Of a stretch of DNA of 64,000 bases, positions 47,001-55,817 are shown one piece after another (the stretch's first letter is position 1; every line of letters starts with the position of its first letter). The DNA is taken from contig NZ_CP097384.1 of assembly GCF_024584705.1 (NCBI RefSeq), forward strand, positions 1,488,001 to 1,552,000, given 5' to 3'. The notes under the pieces are model-generated. The model saw only the letters and a list, made by a program, of their open reading frames with translations. It searched no databases and was not told the origin of the DNA. The stretch comes from Blastopirellula sp. J2-11. Lineage in GTDB: Bacteria > Planctomycetota > Planctomycetia > Pirellulales > Pirellulaceae. The translations under genes and the position numbers were made by a program.

Positions 47001-47563
47001 TCAGCGAACAGAATTTGCTCGATCGCTTTCCCGATACCAGCGGCTACCGGATGTTTTTGATTCAAACGCCGCCGGGAGAAACCGAACAGGTCGCATCCGT
47101 GTTGGAAGATCGTTTGAGCGAAGATGGATTTGACGCGACCGATGCAAAGCAGACATTGATCGACTTGTTAGCGGTGCAGAATACGTATCTCTCGACGTTT
47201 CAAAGTCTTGGCGCACTTGGGCTGTTGCTCGGAACCTTTGGGTTGGCGACGGTTCAGGCACGCAACGTGATCGAACGGCGCGGCGAACTTGCGTTGCTGC
47301 AAGCGGCCGGATTTCGCCGCAATCGTTTGGTGCGGCTCGTGCTGCTAGAAAACGCGGCGCTGTTGTGCGCCGGACTAGGAACCGGCGTCTTGGCGGCCCT
47401 GGTCGCGGTCTTGCCGCACATGCTGTTTGGCGCTGCCGGCGTTCCGTGGGGAACTTTGACGGTGATGTTGGGACTGATCTTTGTGGTTGGCTTGATCGCA
47501 GGGCTATGGACCGCGCGATCTTCCTTGCGAACGCCGCTGATTCCCGCTTTACGCGGCGAGTAA
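44093..47563 (+). CDS. Large FtsX-type ABC permease (two-domain)
   Basis: 1156 residues. An N-terminal membrane helix (LAVGLGVAAATAVLTGALLVGDSVQG) precedes a long periplasmic part. Two FtsX blocks follow, three helices around residues 545-700 and three more near 1070-1150; ARQIGLEAAVGLRMKAIRAMLLIEA and RGELALLQAAGFRRNRLVRLVLLE are the typical coupling-loop motifs of each. I place the start at ATG 44093: AGGAGA stands eight bases upstream. An in-frame ATG at 44051 has no such site. This architecture is close to the double-FtsX proteins that partner LolD-like ATPases. Cargo unknown. Confidence 0.85.
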   Translation: MDQMRLALRSARYYFSINLAVGLGVAAATAVLTGALLVGDSVQGSLRDLSLDRLGDVTHVVLADRFFAQDRATQLASGNERTAPMILLRGSVEHAGGDNLRLAGGVSIFGVDDSFWKLNPQSKPPKFDGDNSIILNAPLAAELNVAVGDEVAIRLPSSNDVPADSPLGKKSGRVRGIPRLKVAAIIPAQGLGRFGLFPNQQAPLNAFVPLPLLEDSLDQPNKANAILVAAHDPQQTAAELANKLTLSLDDFGYRFDQVRQEFTAEGEDPQTIFDYYQLSSSRMIFGDAAEAAILQAAGPQAFSIFTYLATSIEKKATDDEAIPYSTVTALDPASLAYPLLDATGEPIRMLAEDQIILNSWSAEQLGAAIGDRIEIAYFEPESSHGIAKETSHQFQVAAITPLTQPDSPASRRGPAEFDQPPTTANDPDLTPEVEGITDQDSIDDWDPPFPFDNRRIRGVDDEYWENYRTTPKAYVSLSAGKKLWGSRFGDATSIRIPVAAMAKEKLIADVEAALNQRKEELGFRFLLARQNALRAASGTTPFNGLFLGFSMFIIAAALMLTLLLFQLGVDQRARQIGLEAAVGLRMKAIRAMLLIEATIVASLGGLLGVILGVGYAWVMLYGLRTWWVAAVVTPFLQLHLDNPATLLIGLTSGVFASLGAILWALRRLRKTSPRALLAGQTASSQDQQPGQGRWMIYVGGALIAASIGLAVLATTLAGEAQAGAFFGAGAAMLAALMFLERRYLQWRATERSAGVGFQLSQLALSNAARNPGRSTLTIGLVGAASFLIIAISSFRLAPTESGTGGVDLIAESTQPIFHDLNSPAGRYDQGFRETDEPLLAKTSILAMRMQPGDDASCLNLYQSNSPRVLGATPQMISHYSQEGAAQFEWAGTVATTPEAKANPWLVLEKSADGENAPIPCALDKNTAMYALHLFGGVGETFETTDPDGRTTQYQVAGLLSNSILQGSLIVSEQNLLDRFPDTSGYRMFLIQTPPGETEQVASVLEDRLSEDGFDATDAKQTLIDLLAVQNTYLSTFQSLGALGLLLGTFGLATVQARNVIERRGELALLQAAGFRRNRLVRLVLLENAALLCAGLGTGVLAALVAVLPHMLFGAAGVPWGTLTVMLGLIFVVGLIAGLWTARSSLRTPLIPALRGE

Positions 47564-47574
47564 CCGCTCGCCGG

Positions 47575-48927
47575 TTAGCGAACGCGGCATTTGAAGCGGC
47601 AGACGCCCCCTTCGCCGACCTCGAGCGAGTCCTTGATCTCCCAGCGGAGAATCAGCGATTCTTTCTCGTTCGGCTGCGTTATGAATTCGGCGTCGATGTT
47701 GCACTGAGCAGAACCTTCGACCAGTTCCAAGCGAGGCGATAAGTTGTCGATGATCGTCACATTGCCGACTCGCTGATCGCCCAGGTTGTCGAAGCGAAGC
47801 GTGAATTCAACAATGTCGCCCGGCAGAGCGTCGTCGGTCGAAGCCGCTTTGACGATTCGTAAGCAGGGCTTGCCATCCAAGTCGAACATCACCGCTTCTT
47901 GCGGATTTAGTTCGTAGGTTCCCTCGTGCGCCTGCTGGCCTTCGATGGTGACTTGCACCGCTTGGTTTTCGGTCCACGCGATCGCATTTTGAATGCTGGT
48001 CGCCAGGCGAGCTTTCTGCGACGCGTCGTAGACGCCGACCTTCATGATGCTGAAGTCTTCGTAGGCTTGGAACTCTTTGACAAACTGGATCAAGATCTGG
48101 CGATTTTCGAGCCCAACGCCCATGGTGCGATCGCGGAAGATCGTCGCGGTTCTGGCGCCGAGGTTTCGCTCTGGCTGCACCGGTTGATTGATGTTGGTCG
48201 CAATGCCGTTGTGGTTTTGACTTTGCAGTTCCAGGTCGGCGCGGCTCGCGACCAGACGTTGGTTTTTAAGGCCGGCCGACAGCCCGTAGATCTTGCGAAC
48301 TGCGGCGAAGCGAGGCGCATAAACGCAAACGCGATTGCTGGGAGTCACCTTCCGCTGGCCGTCGAGCGTATCGTAGTGAGCGACGGTGTCTTCAATGTCG
48401 AAACCGCGAATGCTGAAGTCGGCGCCGATCATCGTTTGTTGATTGCGATCGCCGCCATCGTAGATGTATTCGTCTTCGGGCCAGCAAGGAGGGGTCGTGT
48501 CGTACGACGTGACTGGATAGCAGCCGTAGGCGCCGGGGCCGCAATTTCCACCGGGTCCGCAATTTCCATAGCCAGGTCCGCATGGTCCGCTGGGGCAAGG
48601 CATGCCGGAAGTTGGCTGGGCGATCGGCGCTACCGCTTGGTAGTAATGTTCTGGAGGCGGAACGTTGGCCGGTTCTTCACCGGAAGTCAATTGAATGGGA
48701 TATTGATTTTCGACCGGCGGAACTTCGGCAGGCTGCGCAGCCGCATATTGCGGCGCGGGCGGCGTTTCGGGCGTCACGTCGGGCGCCGCTTCGTGAAAAC
48801 TCATGCCAGACATCGGCTTCGTCGGTCCGTACGTCGTTTTGACGTCGGTGATTTGACAAGCCGGGATCGTCAGCAATCCCAGCGCCGAGGCCAGCAAAGC
48901 GAGTTGTCGCAAGTTCCGAAATTTCAT
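47575..48927 (-). CDS. Surface lipoprotein with DUF11-type C-terminal domain
   Basis: 450 residues. Signal with lipobox LTIPAC, then a Pro-rich stretch (to about 105), a Gly/Cys stretch with CGPGYGNCGPGGNCGPG (about 115-135), and a C-terminal beta-sandwich resembling the DUF11 conserved-repeat domain: DALPGDIVEFTLRFDNLGDQRVGNVTIIDNLSPRLE. Such domains occur in cell-wall or surface adhesion proteins. It is the last gene of a three-gene unit with 48949 and 49939, and ends 11 bases from the convergent permease stop. Confidence 0.75.
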   Translation of the reverse strand: MKFRNLRQLALLASALGLLTIPACQITDVKTTYGPTKPMSGMSFHEAAPDVTPETPPAPQYAAAQPAEVPPVENQYPIQLTSGEEPANVPPPEHYYQAVAPIAQPTSGMPCPSGPCGPGYGNCGPGGNCGPGAYGCYPVTSYDTTPPCWPEDEYIYDGGDRNQQTMIGADFSIRGFDIEDTVAHYDTLDGQRKVTPSNRVCVYAPRFAAVRKIYGLSAGLKNQRLVASRADLELQSQNHNGIATNINQPVQPERNLGARTATIFRDRTMGVGLENRQILIQFVKEFQAYEDFSIMKVGVYDASQKARLATSIQNAIAWTENQAVQVTIEGQQAHEGTYELNPQEAVMFDLDGKPCLRIVKAASTDDALPGDIVEFTLRFDNLGDQRVGNVTIIDNLSPRLELVEGSAQCNIDAEFITQPNEKESLILRWEIKDSLEVGEGGVCRFKCRVR

Positions 48928-48948
48928 GACGGCAATTCGGCGAAGGTG

Positions 48949-49788
48949 TTAGCGAGTTTGAACATTACCGGGAGGAGCGTACAGTGGACGCTCCGCCACA
49001 TTCGGCGGCAGATACGCGGTCGGCGGAACGCGCGGAAACGCCGGTTGGCGAATTGCTTCCTGCTCGACGCGCTGCGGCGGCATCTGTTGGATCGCGGTGG
49101 TGTCGTAAACCATGATCGGCGGCGAGCGATAATCAAATTCGCCCTGCGGTTCTTCCTGCGACGGTTGTCGCGAGCCCATCCGTAAGATCGCAACGGGGCG
49201 TCCCAGTTCGTCCGCAATCTGAATTGGATCGCCGCCGGGAGGAACCTCGAAGAATGGCTGGAAGTCTTTCTCTTGCCGCACGGGAACGGCGTCGATCGGC
49301 GGTTCGAGATAGATGATCCGCGTTACGAACTTCCCTTCCATCGCGTAGCGAATTTCTTCCTGCGTGATATGGACCGGAATCGGGTATTTCAGTTCTAGAC
49401 CCGGCGGCGGGTAGAGTCGATCAATCACTTCGACCGTCGGGTACAGCTCGGCGCCTGGGTTCAACGGAATCTCGCTCAACCGCATGCGATAGACCTGACC
49501 GATCAAACAGCCGGCGATCGCCGGAGCCGGAAGATCGGGACCAAATTGCCCGTTGTTGGTGAACGAGACTTTGGTTCCGGCGGGAGGCGCGATCTCGACC
49601 GGTTGAAACCAGCCGGCGACCGGGCGTTTCTGCAGCAGTTGCAACTGACCGATGGCGCCCGGCGGCAGACCCTCGTGATACAGCTTGTGCGGATTGGGGG
49701 TTTCTTGAGCGAAGGCGAGCGTGCTGCAAGTCAGCACTGCGGCCATGCCAAAGGTCAAAGCCATGTAAAGGCGGGTAGAGCTATTCAT
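48949..49788 (-). CDS. Secreted protein of planctomycete type, paralogue of 49939 gene
   Basis: 279 residues with signal peptide (MALTFGMAAVLTCSTLAFAQ). Shares with the product at 49939 the blocks YRMRLSEIPLNPGAELYPTVEVID and ITQEEIRYAMEGKFVTRIIYLEPP. Pro-rich C-terminus. Start at ATG 49788 for a clean signal peptide; the upstream frame is Arg-rich junk. Function unknown; position in the unit suggests an envelope structure. Confidence 0.7.
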   Translation of the reverse strand: MNSSTRLYMALTFGMAAVLTCSTLAFAQETPNPHKLYHEGLPPGAIGQLQLLQKRPVAGWFQPVEIAPPAGTKVSFTNNGQFGPDLPAPAIAGCLIGQVYRMRLSEIPLNPGAELYPTVEVIDRLYPPPGLELKYPIPVHITQEEIRYAMEGKFVTRIIYLEPPIDAVPVRQEKDFQPFFEVPPGGDPIQIADELGRPVAILRMGSRQPSQEEPQGEFDYRSPPIMVYDTTAIQQMPPQRVEQEAIRQPAFPRVPPTAYLPPNVAERPLYAPPGNVQTR

Positions 49789-49866
49789 GCAAGATCCGTC
49801 TCGCTGCTGGCTGCGCCAATGTTGAACGAACATCCTTGTCCGCCCAGTTCCCCTGTCATGGGAAAA

Positions 49867-49900
49867 GGCACGGTCGCGCTTTGCAGCTGCCGACCGTGCC
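49867..49900 (-). terminator. Hairpin terminator inside the surface-protein unit
   Basis: GGCACGGTCG pairs with CGACCGTGCC (10-base arms, 14-base loop), followed on the minus strand by TTTT. It is between the genes at 49939 and 48949, so expression of the later genes may be reduced. Confidence 0.65.
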
Positions 49901-49938
49901 GATGGTTTCACGTTTGCCCCCAGGCCAAAGCGTTCCGC

Positions 49939-51093
49939 TTACTGCGGAGGGCAGTAGGCGCCGCCGCCTTGGCTGGGCATATACTCGCGGCGATCGGCGT
50001 GCGGTTGTCCGAAGGCTGGAGCGTGGTGCATGTTTTCTTCAACAATCCAAGCCTTGTTCGGCGGAGTCGGATAGCTGAGACCCGGCTTCTGCTTGACATG
50101 GATGTTGACCTTGTCGGTCGGACCAGGAATGTGCATGTGCGTGTGATTGGTCATCACGTGCTTTTGCAATCCGGCCGGGCCGCCCAACGGAATGTGAGCC
50201 GGACCAGGCAACCCGATCGGCGTGCCGACGTACGGCATGCCATATTCAGGCGTGGTGACGCCAGCGACAAACGGAGCCGAGTAAGGATGACCGCCGGGCA
50301 AACCGGGGTAACCCATCGGACCGCCAGGACCCATGGCCGGCATCATGCCGCCGCCAGCCATGACGTTCGGATCGAATCCGCCTTGCAGTTCGTCGCCGGG
50401 CATTTCCAGGTCTTTGTTGCCCAAGCGAGTGATCGCCATGATCGTGCCGCGGCGATCGGCTTCCATGATCGGATCGACGCCGGGATCCAGGCGAGTCGAG
50501 ACGAGCGTTTCGACGTCGGCCAAGGCCAGCTCTTGATAGTTGGGATCGGGTAGGTAGATCACCTTCGTTACGAAGTTGCCGCTACGAACCTGAGCGAAGT
50601 CTTCTTCGGTGAACTGAATCGGAATCGCGTTGTGAGCCAGGAATGCGTCGGTACGCGGAGTAGCCGGGCCAACTTCAATGGTCGGGTACAGCTCGGCGCC
50701 GGGATCGCCCGGAATGTTGGTCAGCTTCAAGCGGTAGATGCCGCCTTGGGGGAAGTTAACCGGGAACGGCACGACGCGGGGCGTCGAGTCGTAGTAGCCG
50801 ATTCCGCCTACGTCCCATTGAACCTGCATCCCGTCCGGTTTGACGAACAAGATCTGGCTGGTCGACGCCGGTCCAGGCATGCCCAGACCCATGTTTGGAT
50901 CCATCGGCATCATGGCTGACGCTTGTTGGATCGGCGGCGGAGTCAGTACTCCGGGGCCGGGACCGTCAACGCCGGGACCGGGGTGACGAAGTTGTTGCGC
51001 CGGCGGCAAGTTGTGCGGCGTGTGCATGGCTTGACAGCCAACCGTCGCAGCTGTCAGCGACAGCATGGCCCACTTCCAGAAAGTCTGTCTCAT
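49939..51093 (-). CDS. Surface lipoprotein, Met/Gly/Pro-rich C-terminus
   Basis: 384 residues. Lipobox TAATVGC at the N-terminus. Central domain (about 85-230) has IYRLKLTNIPGDPGAELYPTIEVG and GNFVTKVIYLPDPNYQELA, shared with the gene at 48949. The last third is Gly/Pro/His-rich. Start ATG 51093 follows GAGGGG-AAAACC; the earlier in-frame start is less plausible. Possibly part of an envelope layer. No enzyme motif. Confidence 0.7.
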   Translation of the reverse strand: MRQTFWKWAMLSLTAATVGCQAMHTPHNLPPAQQLRHPGPGVDGPGPGVLTPPPIQQASAMMPMDPNMGLGMPGPASTSQILFVKPDGMQVQWDVGGIGYYDSTPRVVPFPVNFPQGGIYRLKLTNIPGDPGAELYPTIEVGPATPRTDAFLAHNAIPIQFTEEDFAQVRSGNFVTKVIYLPDPNYQELALADVETLVSTRLDPGVDPIMEADRRGTIMAITRLGNKDLEMPGDELQGGFDPNVMAGGGMMPAMGPGGPMGYPGLPGGHPYSAPFVAGVTTPEYGMPYVGTPIGLPGPAHIPLGGPAGLQKHVMTNHTHMHIPGPTDKVNIHVKQKPGLSYPTPPNKAWIVEENMHHAPAFGQPHADRREYMPSQGGGAYCPPQ

Positions 51094-51390
51094 GGTTTTC
51101 CCCCTCACTCAGCTCTTGCCGCCGATTCGGAACCGACACGGGTCAGTACAAGAGTTGAAGCGATTCGCTATCGTTCGGTTTGGTTCACTCAGTTGATTTG
51201 TCAAACGTCGCCGGCGGCATTCGCCGATTGACGTGGACCTGTTCCTGTCACAGAGCGTAAAATCGCCGCTCGACGTGACGAGCAGCCAATCCCAATTCCC
51301 GCACGAACAAACCGCGCAAGGAAGACTCCGTGGCATTAATGTTCGGCCCGGAACGATGCGAATCTTTGGGAAAACCGACAAAACCTTGAT

Positions 51391-52245
51391 ATGAGCAATA
51401 ATCGGCGCAATTTGACACTGCTGACTGCAGCCGTCGTGCTAGCGGTTTTGACCGCCGTTTGCGCCATCGAGTTTCCCTCGTTGCCCTTTTTTTCTCCTGC
51501 TGCGCAGGCAGTCGCGGCCGAGGTTGCTAGCGGCGAAAGCTTGACTTCGGCCGGTCGAAACGCCGATCAGTTGCTCTCCGACGCGATCCGGCGCGTCTTG
51601 GCCTGCTCGTCGATCACCTCACGGATCGAGTATTCGACCACGACGCCAGCAGCGGCCGGTTCTGGATACTATCTAGAAAAAGGGGCGCTCCTCCGCCGAC
51701 TAGAGCTAAAACTACGCGGCGTCGAGCAGTCGAGCTTGTTGCAAATCAGCAATGGGCGAAAGCTTTGGACGCGCTGCACGACGCAGCGAGAAACGATGAC
51801 GAGCGAAACCAAGACGCCGACTCCGCTGCATAGCCCGCAGATGCATCTGGCCGAATTGGGACTTCCCGGCCTGCTATCACAACTGCAAGCAGATTATGAT
51901 CTGGTCTTGGTCGGCGCCGGAAAACTGGCCGACGAAGATGTCTTTGTGATGAAGGGAATCTTAAAGCGTGAAACCCTGGCGAGACGATTGCCGCAGCACG
52001 CTGCGGAGATCCGATCCGGCGCATTCTCGGCCTGGAGCGAACTTCCGCCGGGAACTCCAGCCTCGCTGATCATCGCTTTGGGAAGGGAAGACGCGGTTCC
52101 GCGGCGGATTCAATTTCAGGCGATCATCGACGGCGCGGCGCTGGACGCTTGGCCGGAAATAGAGACGCACGAAACGCGGACGATCGATTTGCGGGATGTG
52201 CAGTTGAACCAGCCGATCACCTCAGCGACCTTCGTGCATCCGTAA
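51391..52245 (+). CDS. Secreted or membrane-anchored protein of unknown function
   Basis: 284 residues. N-terminal hydrophobic segment (LLTAAVVLAVLTAVCA) is a signal or anchor. The mature part has strand patterns such as YLEKGALLRRLELKLRG and LLQISNGRKLWTRC, typical of LolA-like or outer-membrane-lipoprotein-sorting folds, but the resemblance is weak. No clear ribosome binding site. It stands alone. Confidence 0.55.
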   Translation: MSNNRRNLTLLTAAVVLAVLTAVCAIEFPSLPFFSPAAQAVAAEVASGESLTSAGRNADQLLSDAIRRVLACSSITSRIEYSTTTPAAAGSGYYLEKGALLRRLELKLRGVEQSSLLQISNGRKLWTRCTTQRETMTSETKTPTPLHSPQMHLAELGLPGLLSQLQADYDLVLVGAGKLADEDVFVMKGILKRETLARRLPQHAAEIRSGAFSAWSELPPGTPASLIIALGREDAVPRRIQFQAIIDGAALDAWPEIETHETRTIDLRDVQLNQPITSATFVHP

Positions 52246-52302
52246 AGGGGGGCGAGCGGCGACATCCATCACATGCGGCGTATCTTTGAGCCATCGACAA
52301 AT

Positions 52303-52330
52303 ATGGTGTATGCTTGAGCATGTTCACCAT
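52303..52330. promoter_or_regulatory. Imperfect inverted repeat upstream of Cys-rich gene
   Basis: ATGGTG-TATGC-TTGA-GCATGTT-CACCAT: outer arms of 6 and inner arms of 4 match. It ends 46 bases before the chosen start. Possible operator or hairpin. Confidence 0.3.
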
Positions 52331-52376
52331 GAGTAACTCCATGAAATCCTCATCCATGACCGCCTTGGGAGTTACG

Positions 52377-52958
52377 ATGCATCGCCAATACTTCCCTCGT
52401 TGTCCAGTAGATGGCCCCATCGAGCCAGCGGTCCCCTACGAGTATGAGGGGACGCGCGGCGCCGTTCCGATGAAGTGCTCAGAGTGCCCGCATTTGTATG
52501 GAAGCGACTGCACGCGAGCGATGCCGCAGATTCATCACCGTCTCCATTTGGATCATGGAGCATGCGAAATCGATGGTCCCACCGAACCGGTCTTGTTGGA
52601 TAATGAATTCCTGCAATCGAAAGTCTACGTGCCCCAAAAATGCGCTACCTGTATTTTTTTGGGAGTCGACTTTGCGGAAGGCTTTTACTGCACGAAAGAT
52701 GTCGAAAAATGGGGCGATTTTCGCCAGGGACTCGACTGGGGCCAGTGGCGGCCTGCTCGCATTGATTTTCAACTCCCTTCACCCAAAGTCACCACGCGCG
52801 AGTTGACGAACTTTGCCTACGAAGATAATCTCGTTGCCTTCGTCAAAGAATTACGTCGTGCGAATCCCGGTGTTTCAATCACCGAGGCGCAGGGTGACTT
52901 TTATCGTCTTCGTGATATGATCGAGTCGCTCTCGGTGCAGAACAAAGACGCTACTTGA
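52377..52958 (+). CDS. Cys-rich protein of unknown function, probably zinc-binding
   Basis: 193 residues. Clusters PVDGPIEPAVPYEYEGTRG-PMKCSECPHLYGSDC and PTEPVLLDNEF-KCATCIFLGV are two repeats of a C-x2-C unit preceded by a Pro/Gly/Glu loop, as in a duplicated zinc ribbon. The C-terminal third is helical and lacks Cys. I chose ATG 52377 because GGGAG stands five bases before it; earlier starts have no site. Not recognised. Cytoplasmic, no signal peptide. Confidence 0.55.
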   Translation: MHRQYFPRCPVDGPIEPAVPYEYEGTRGAVPMKCSECPHLYGSDCTRAMPQIHHRLHLDHGACEIDGPTEPVLLDNEFLQSKVYVPQKCATCIFLGVDFAEGFYCTKDVEKWGDFRQGLDWGQWRPARIDFQLPSPKVTTRELTNFAYEDNLVAFVKELRRANPGVSITEAQGDFYRLRDMIESLSVQNKDAT

Positions 52959-53071
52959 TCGGCGATCCAGCAAATCCGGCGTTTCCGATCATGGAACAGC
53001 ATCGAATTGACGGAGATGTCCTGCGACGCTTCTCCGCCTGAAACTGATTTGGAAAAATAGGGAGACCACCC

Positions 53072-53560
53072 ATGATTGCTGCCGCAGAGCTAGGCGGGTT
53101 TTTCGCCGCTCATGCTGTTTGGTGCGTCTCGGATGGAGACCTACTGATTCCGATTCTCGCCTACGCGACTCCGGATGGAGAGCGGCAGATGGAGCGTCTG
53201 GAGCATGACGACCTGGAAATCGCCGTCCAAGCCGGCGTCGAGCGGCTCGAATCGAACAAAATGGAGGCTGATGACGGCGTCTTTGTGTTTGATGGTCGCG
53301 TGACCATCAACGATGTGACGCACGATGCGATCATCCTGGAACATCGCGCCTATCTTTGGCCAGAATCCAAATTGATCGTCGCTGTCCCTTACGTTCCGGT
53401 TGAGAGCGGCGCGTTTAAGATCCATCGGCCGATGCTGTTGGCTTGGGAGAACTGCGACGACTGTGATCCCGATACGGCGATGAAGTCGTTCTTTCATGGG
53501 GTCGCTGAGCATGAAAAAGGCGCCGAAGTCTGGAAAACCTGCTTTGAAGAGCGGGAGTAA
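53072..53560 (+). CDS. Hypothetical small acidic protein
   Basis: 162 residues, acidic, mixed strands and helices, no signal or membrane helix. Motifs such as GERQMERLEHDDLEIAVQAGVERL are not known to me. GGGAGA lies eight bases before the ATG, so the start is good. It follows the Cys-rich gene by 113 bases. Cysteines occur as CDDCD near 131. Confidence 0.6.
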   Translation: MIAAAELGGFFAAHAVWCVSDGDLLIPILAYATPDGERQMERLEHDDLEIAVQAGVERLESNKMEADDGVFVFDGRVTINDVTHDAIILEHRAYLWPESKLIVAVPYVPVESGAFKIHRPMLLAWENCDDCDPDTAMKSFFHGVAEHEKGAEVWKTCFEERE

Positions 53561-53690
53561 ACCCGTACGAAACCGCGTGTCTGGTTGCGGTTTGTGCGTT
53601 AAAATGCGCTGTCGCCGCTAAGAATTTGTCTCGACGGACGAATACCTAGCGCCCTTTCGCATTTTCTTCTCTCACCCCCAATGTCTGATT

Positions 53691-55805
53691 GTGCGTATTG
53701 CCCGTGCTATCGCCGTCCTCTTTTTGCTGTGGGGACTGATCCTGGTTCCCGCGTCCGATGCTTGGGGACGCGCCGGCAGCGGCGGATCGTTTTCTGGTGG
53801 CGGTGGTTCTTTTTCCGGCGGAGGCGGCAGTTTTTCTTCTGGTTCCGGCGGGGGCCACGGCAATATTGGTCCGCTCATCTTTTTTCTCTTGCGACATCCG
53901 GTCATCGGCATTCCCACGATAGTGATCGGGGTGATCTTCTTCTTTTGGTTTGTCATGCAGGCCAACGAGCGCCAGCAACGGCGATTTATTCATCGCTCGT
54001 TTAACAAACTGGATCATGACTTTATCGACTCTTGCCTGGCTGCGCTGCAAGAAAGCGATCCGTCGTTTGACCTGCAGCAGTTCAAGCAACGTGCCGAGAA
54101 CGCGTTTGGCAAAATTCAACGCGCCTGGTCTGAACAAGATCTGGCGCCGATTCACGCGTTTGTTTCGGACGGCGTTTACGAACGTTTCTCGTTGCAAATT
54201 GCGGAACAGCACGAACTTGGCTATCGCAACGTGATCGAAGATGTGCGGATCCAGCGGATGGAGCCGATCGAAATCACCGCGAGCCGAAATGATCAAAACG
54301 CGTTTGAAGTGATCTCGCTGCGAATCCATGCGCGGGGAAAGGACTATCGAGTCGATCGTACGACCGGCAAGATGATCCCAGGCTCCAAAAACAACGAGTC
54401 ATTTTCCGAGGTGTGGACTTTTCTGCGGCGCCGCGGAGCACAGACCAAGCCGCAAAAGGCGGGCCTGATCGAGGGAAATTGCCCCAACTGCGGCGCGTCG
54501 ATTCAGATTAACCAATGGGATCGTTGCGGCTCGTGCGAAAGTTTGCTGCGTAGCGGCGAGCATGATTGGGTGCTAAGTGAAATCACGCAAAGCAGCGTCT
54601 GGAAACCGAACGCCGGGCAAGGGCTGAACAGCGCCACGCGCTATTGGATTTCGCATGATCCCGGCTTCAATACGCATCACTTGGAAGATCGAGCCAGCGT
54701 GATCTTCACGCGCAAAGTAACGGCCGATCGGCATGGCGATCTGCGCCCCTTGAATAAGGTGGCGCATGACATTTTCTGCGAAATGCATCGCCAGGTGCTC
54801 GAGGCGCGCGAGCGGACGTTCTATACCGATTGCGGCGTCGGCGCGGTCGACGTCATCGGCGTGATCACCGACAAGCATCTCGATCGCGCCTTGGTCGAGG
54901 TTCGTTGGTCGGGCCGTCGCAATAAGAAAAGTGGAGAGAGCCAAGAGACGTCGCGCGAGCCGAGCACGCTTCGCACGATGATGGTGCTGGCCCGCAAACA
55001 TGGCGTGCAGACCAAGATCGAAAAGAGCGTCTCCTCGCTGCAATGTCCCGGTTGCGGAGCGCCGGAGTCGAACGCCGCATCGCATGCCTGCGAGTTCTGC
55101 CACATGGTGCTGAACGACGGCGCCAGCGACTGGGTGTTGATCGATTGGCTGCCGTATAGCGCCAATGAAGCCCGCCATTTGCGGAAAAAAGCGAACGAGG
55201 GAATCGAAACGGTGATCGCGACGATTCCCAACGGCCCCGCGTTTGACGAGCAAGGTCGTCCAACCTTCGACCAGACGTCCACCATGGTTGTCAGTCAAGT
55301 AGTTCGGCAGGTATCGGGAAGCGATTTGGATCGCGCCCAAGTGAATGGGCGCAGCTTGCGTGAATTCGCCAAGATTGACGATGTTGACTTGATCGCTTGG
55401 GTCGTGCAGGTCGCAGCGGCGGATGGCAAGCTCGACGAGAAAGAGCAAAAGCTGCTCAAGGAAGTCGCCAAAAAACATGGCGTACCGCTGAGCCGCGTCC
55501 AGGGAATGTTGACCGACGCCGCCAATGGAACGTTGGAATCGCCCACACCGGATCATCGCGCCTCAGGCGTCCAATGGTTGACGACGATGATCGACATGGC
55601 GCTGGTCGATGGTCACTATGACGCTCGCGAGCAAAAGGTAATCGCCGCGACCGGCAAACGAATTGGACTGTCTGACTATGACTTTGCGCGGCTGCTCGCC
55701 AAGCGCAAGTCCGAACTCTATCGTCAGGCGAAAATGGAACTGCAGGAGCAGAAGAAAGCCGCGAATCGGCGCAAGATTCGGAAGAATTATCATCCGGATG
55801 AGTAA
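53691..55805 (+). CDS. Membrane protein: duplicated Tim44-like domain, zinc ribbons, TerB domain
   Basis: 704 residues from a GTG start. Order: signal peptide (to about 25), Gly/Ser-rich stretch (30-58), membrane helix (about 66-89), a Tim44-like domain, zinc ribbon 1 (CPNCGASIQINQWDRCGSC), a second Tim44-like region, zinc ribbon 2 (CPGCGAPESNAASHACEFC) and a C-terminal TerB-like helical domain with VQVAAADGKLDEKEQKLLK. The two halves are repeats: each ribbon is followed by DWVL. TerB domains bind metal through the acidic helix. It may handle redox or tellurite-type stress, or membrane protein quality; not certain. It stands alone. Confidence 0.75.
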   Translation: MRIARAIAVLFLLWGLILVPASDAWGRAGSGGSFSGGGGSFSGGGGSFSSGSGGGHGNIGPLIFFLLRHPVIGIPTIVIGVIFFFWFVMQANERQQRRFIHRSFNKLDHDFIDSCLAALQESDPSFDLQQFKQRAENAFGKIQRAWSEQDLAPIHAFVSDGVYERFSLQIAEQHELGYRNVIEDVRIQRMEPIEITASRNDQNAFEVISLRIHARGKDYRVDRTTGKMIPGSKNNESFSEVWTFLRRRGAQTKPQKAGLIEGNCPNCGASIQINQWDRCGSCESLLRSGEHDWVLSEITQSSVWKPNAGQGLNSATRYWISHDPGFNTHHLEDRASVIFTRKVTADRHGDLRPLNKVAHDIFCEMHRQVLEARERTFYTDCGVGAVDVIGVITDKHLDRALVEVRWSGRRNKKSGESQETSREPSTLRTMMVLARKHGVQTKIEKSVSSLQCPGCGAPESNAASHACEFCHMVLNDGASDWVLIDWLPYSANEARHLRKKANEGIETVIATIPNGPAFDEQGRPTFDQTSTMVVSQVVRQVSGSDLDRAQVNGRSLREFAKIDDVDLIAWVVQVAAADGKLDEKEQKLLKEVAKKHGVPLSRVQGMLTDAANGTLESPTPDHRASGVQWLTTMIDMALVDGHYDAREQKVIAATGKRIGLSDYDFARLLAKRKSELYRQAKMELQEQKKAANRRKIRKNYHPDE

Positions 55806-55817
55806 AGCGTGAGCGAC

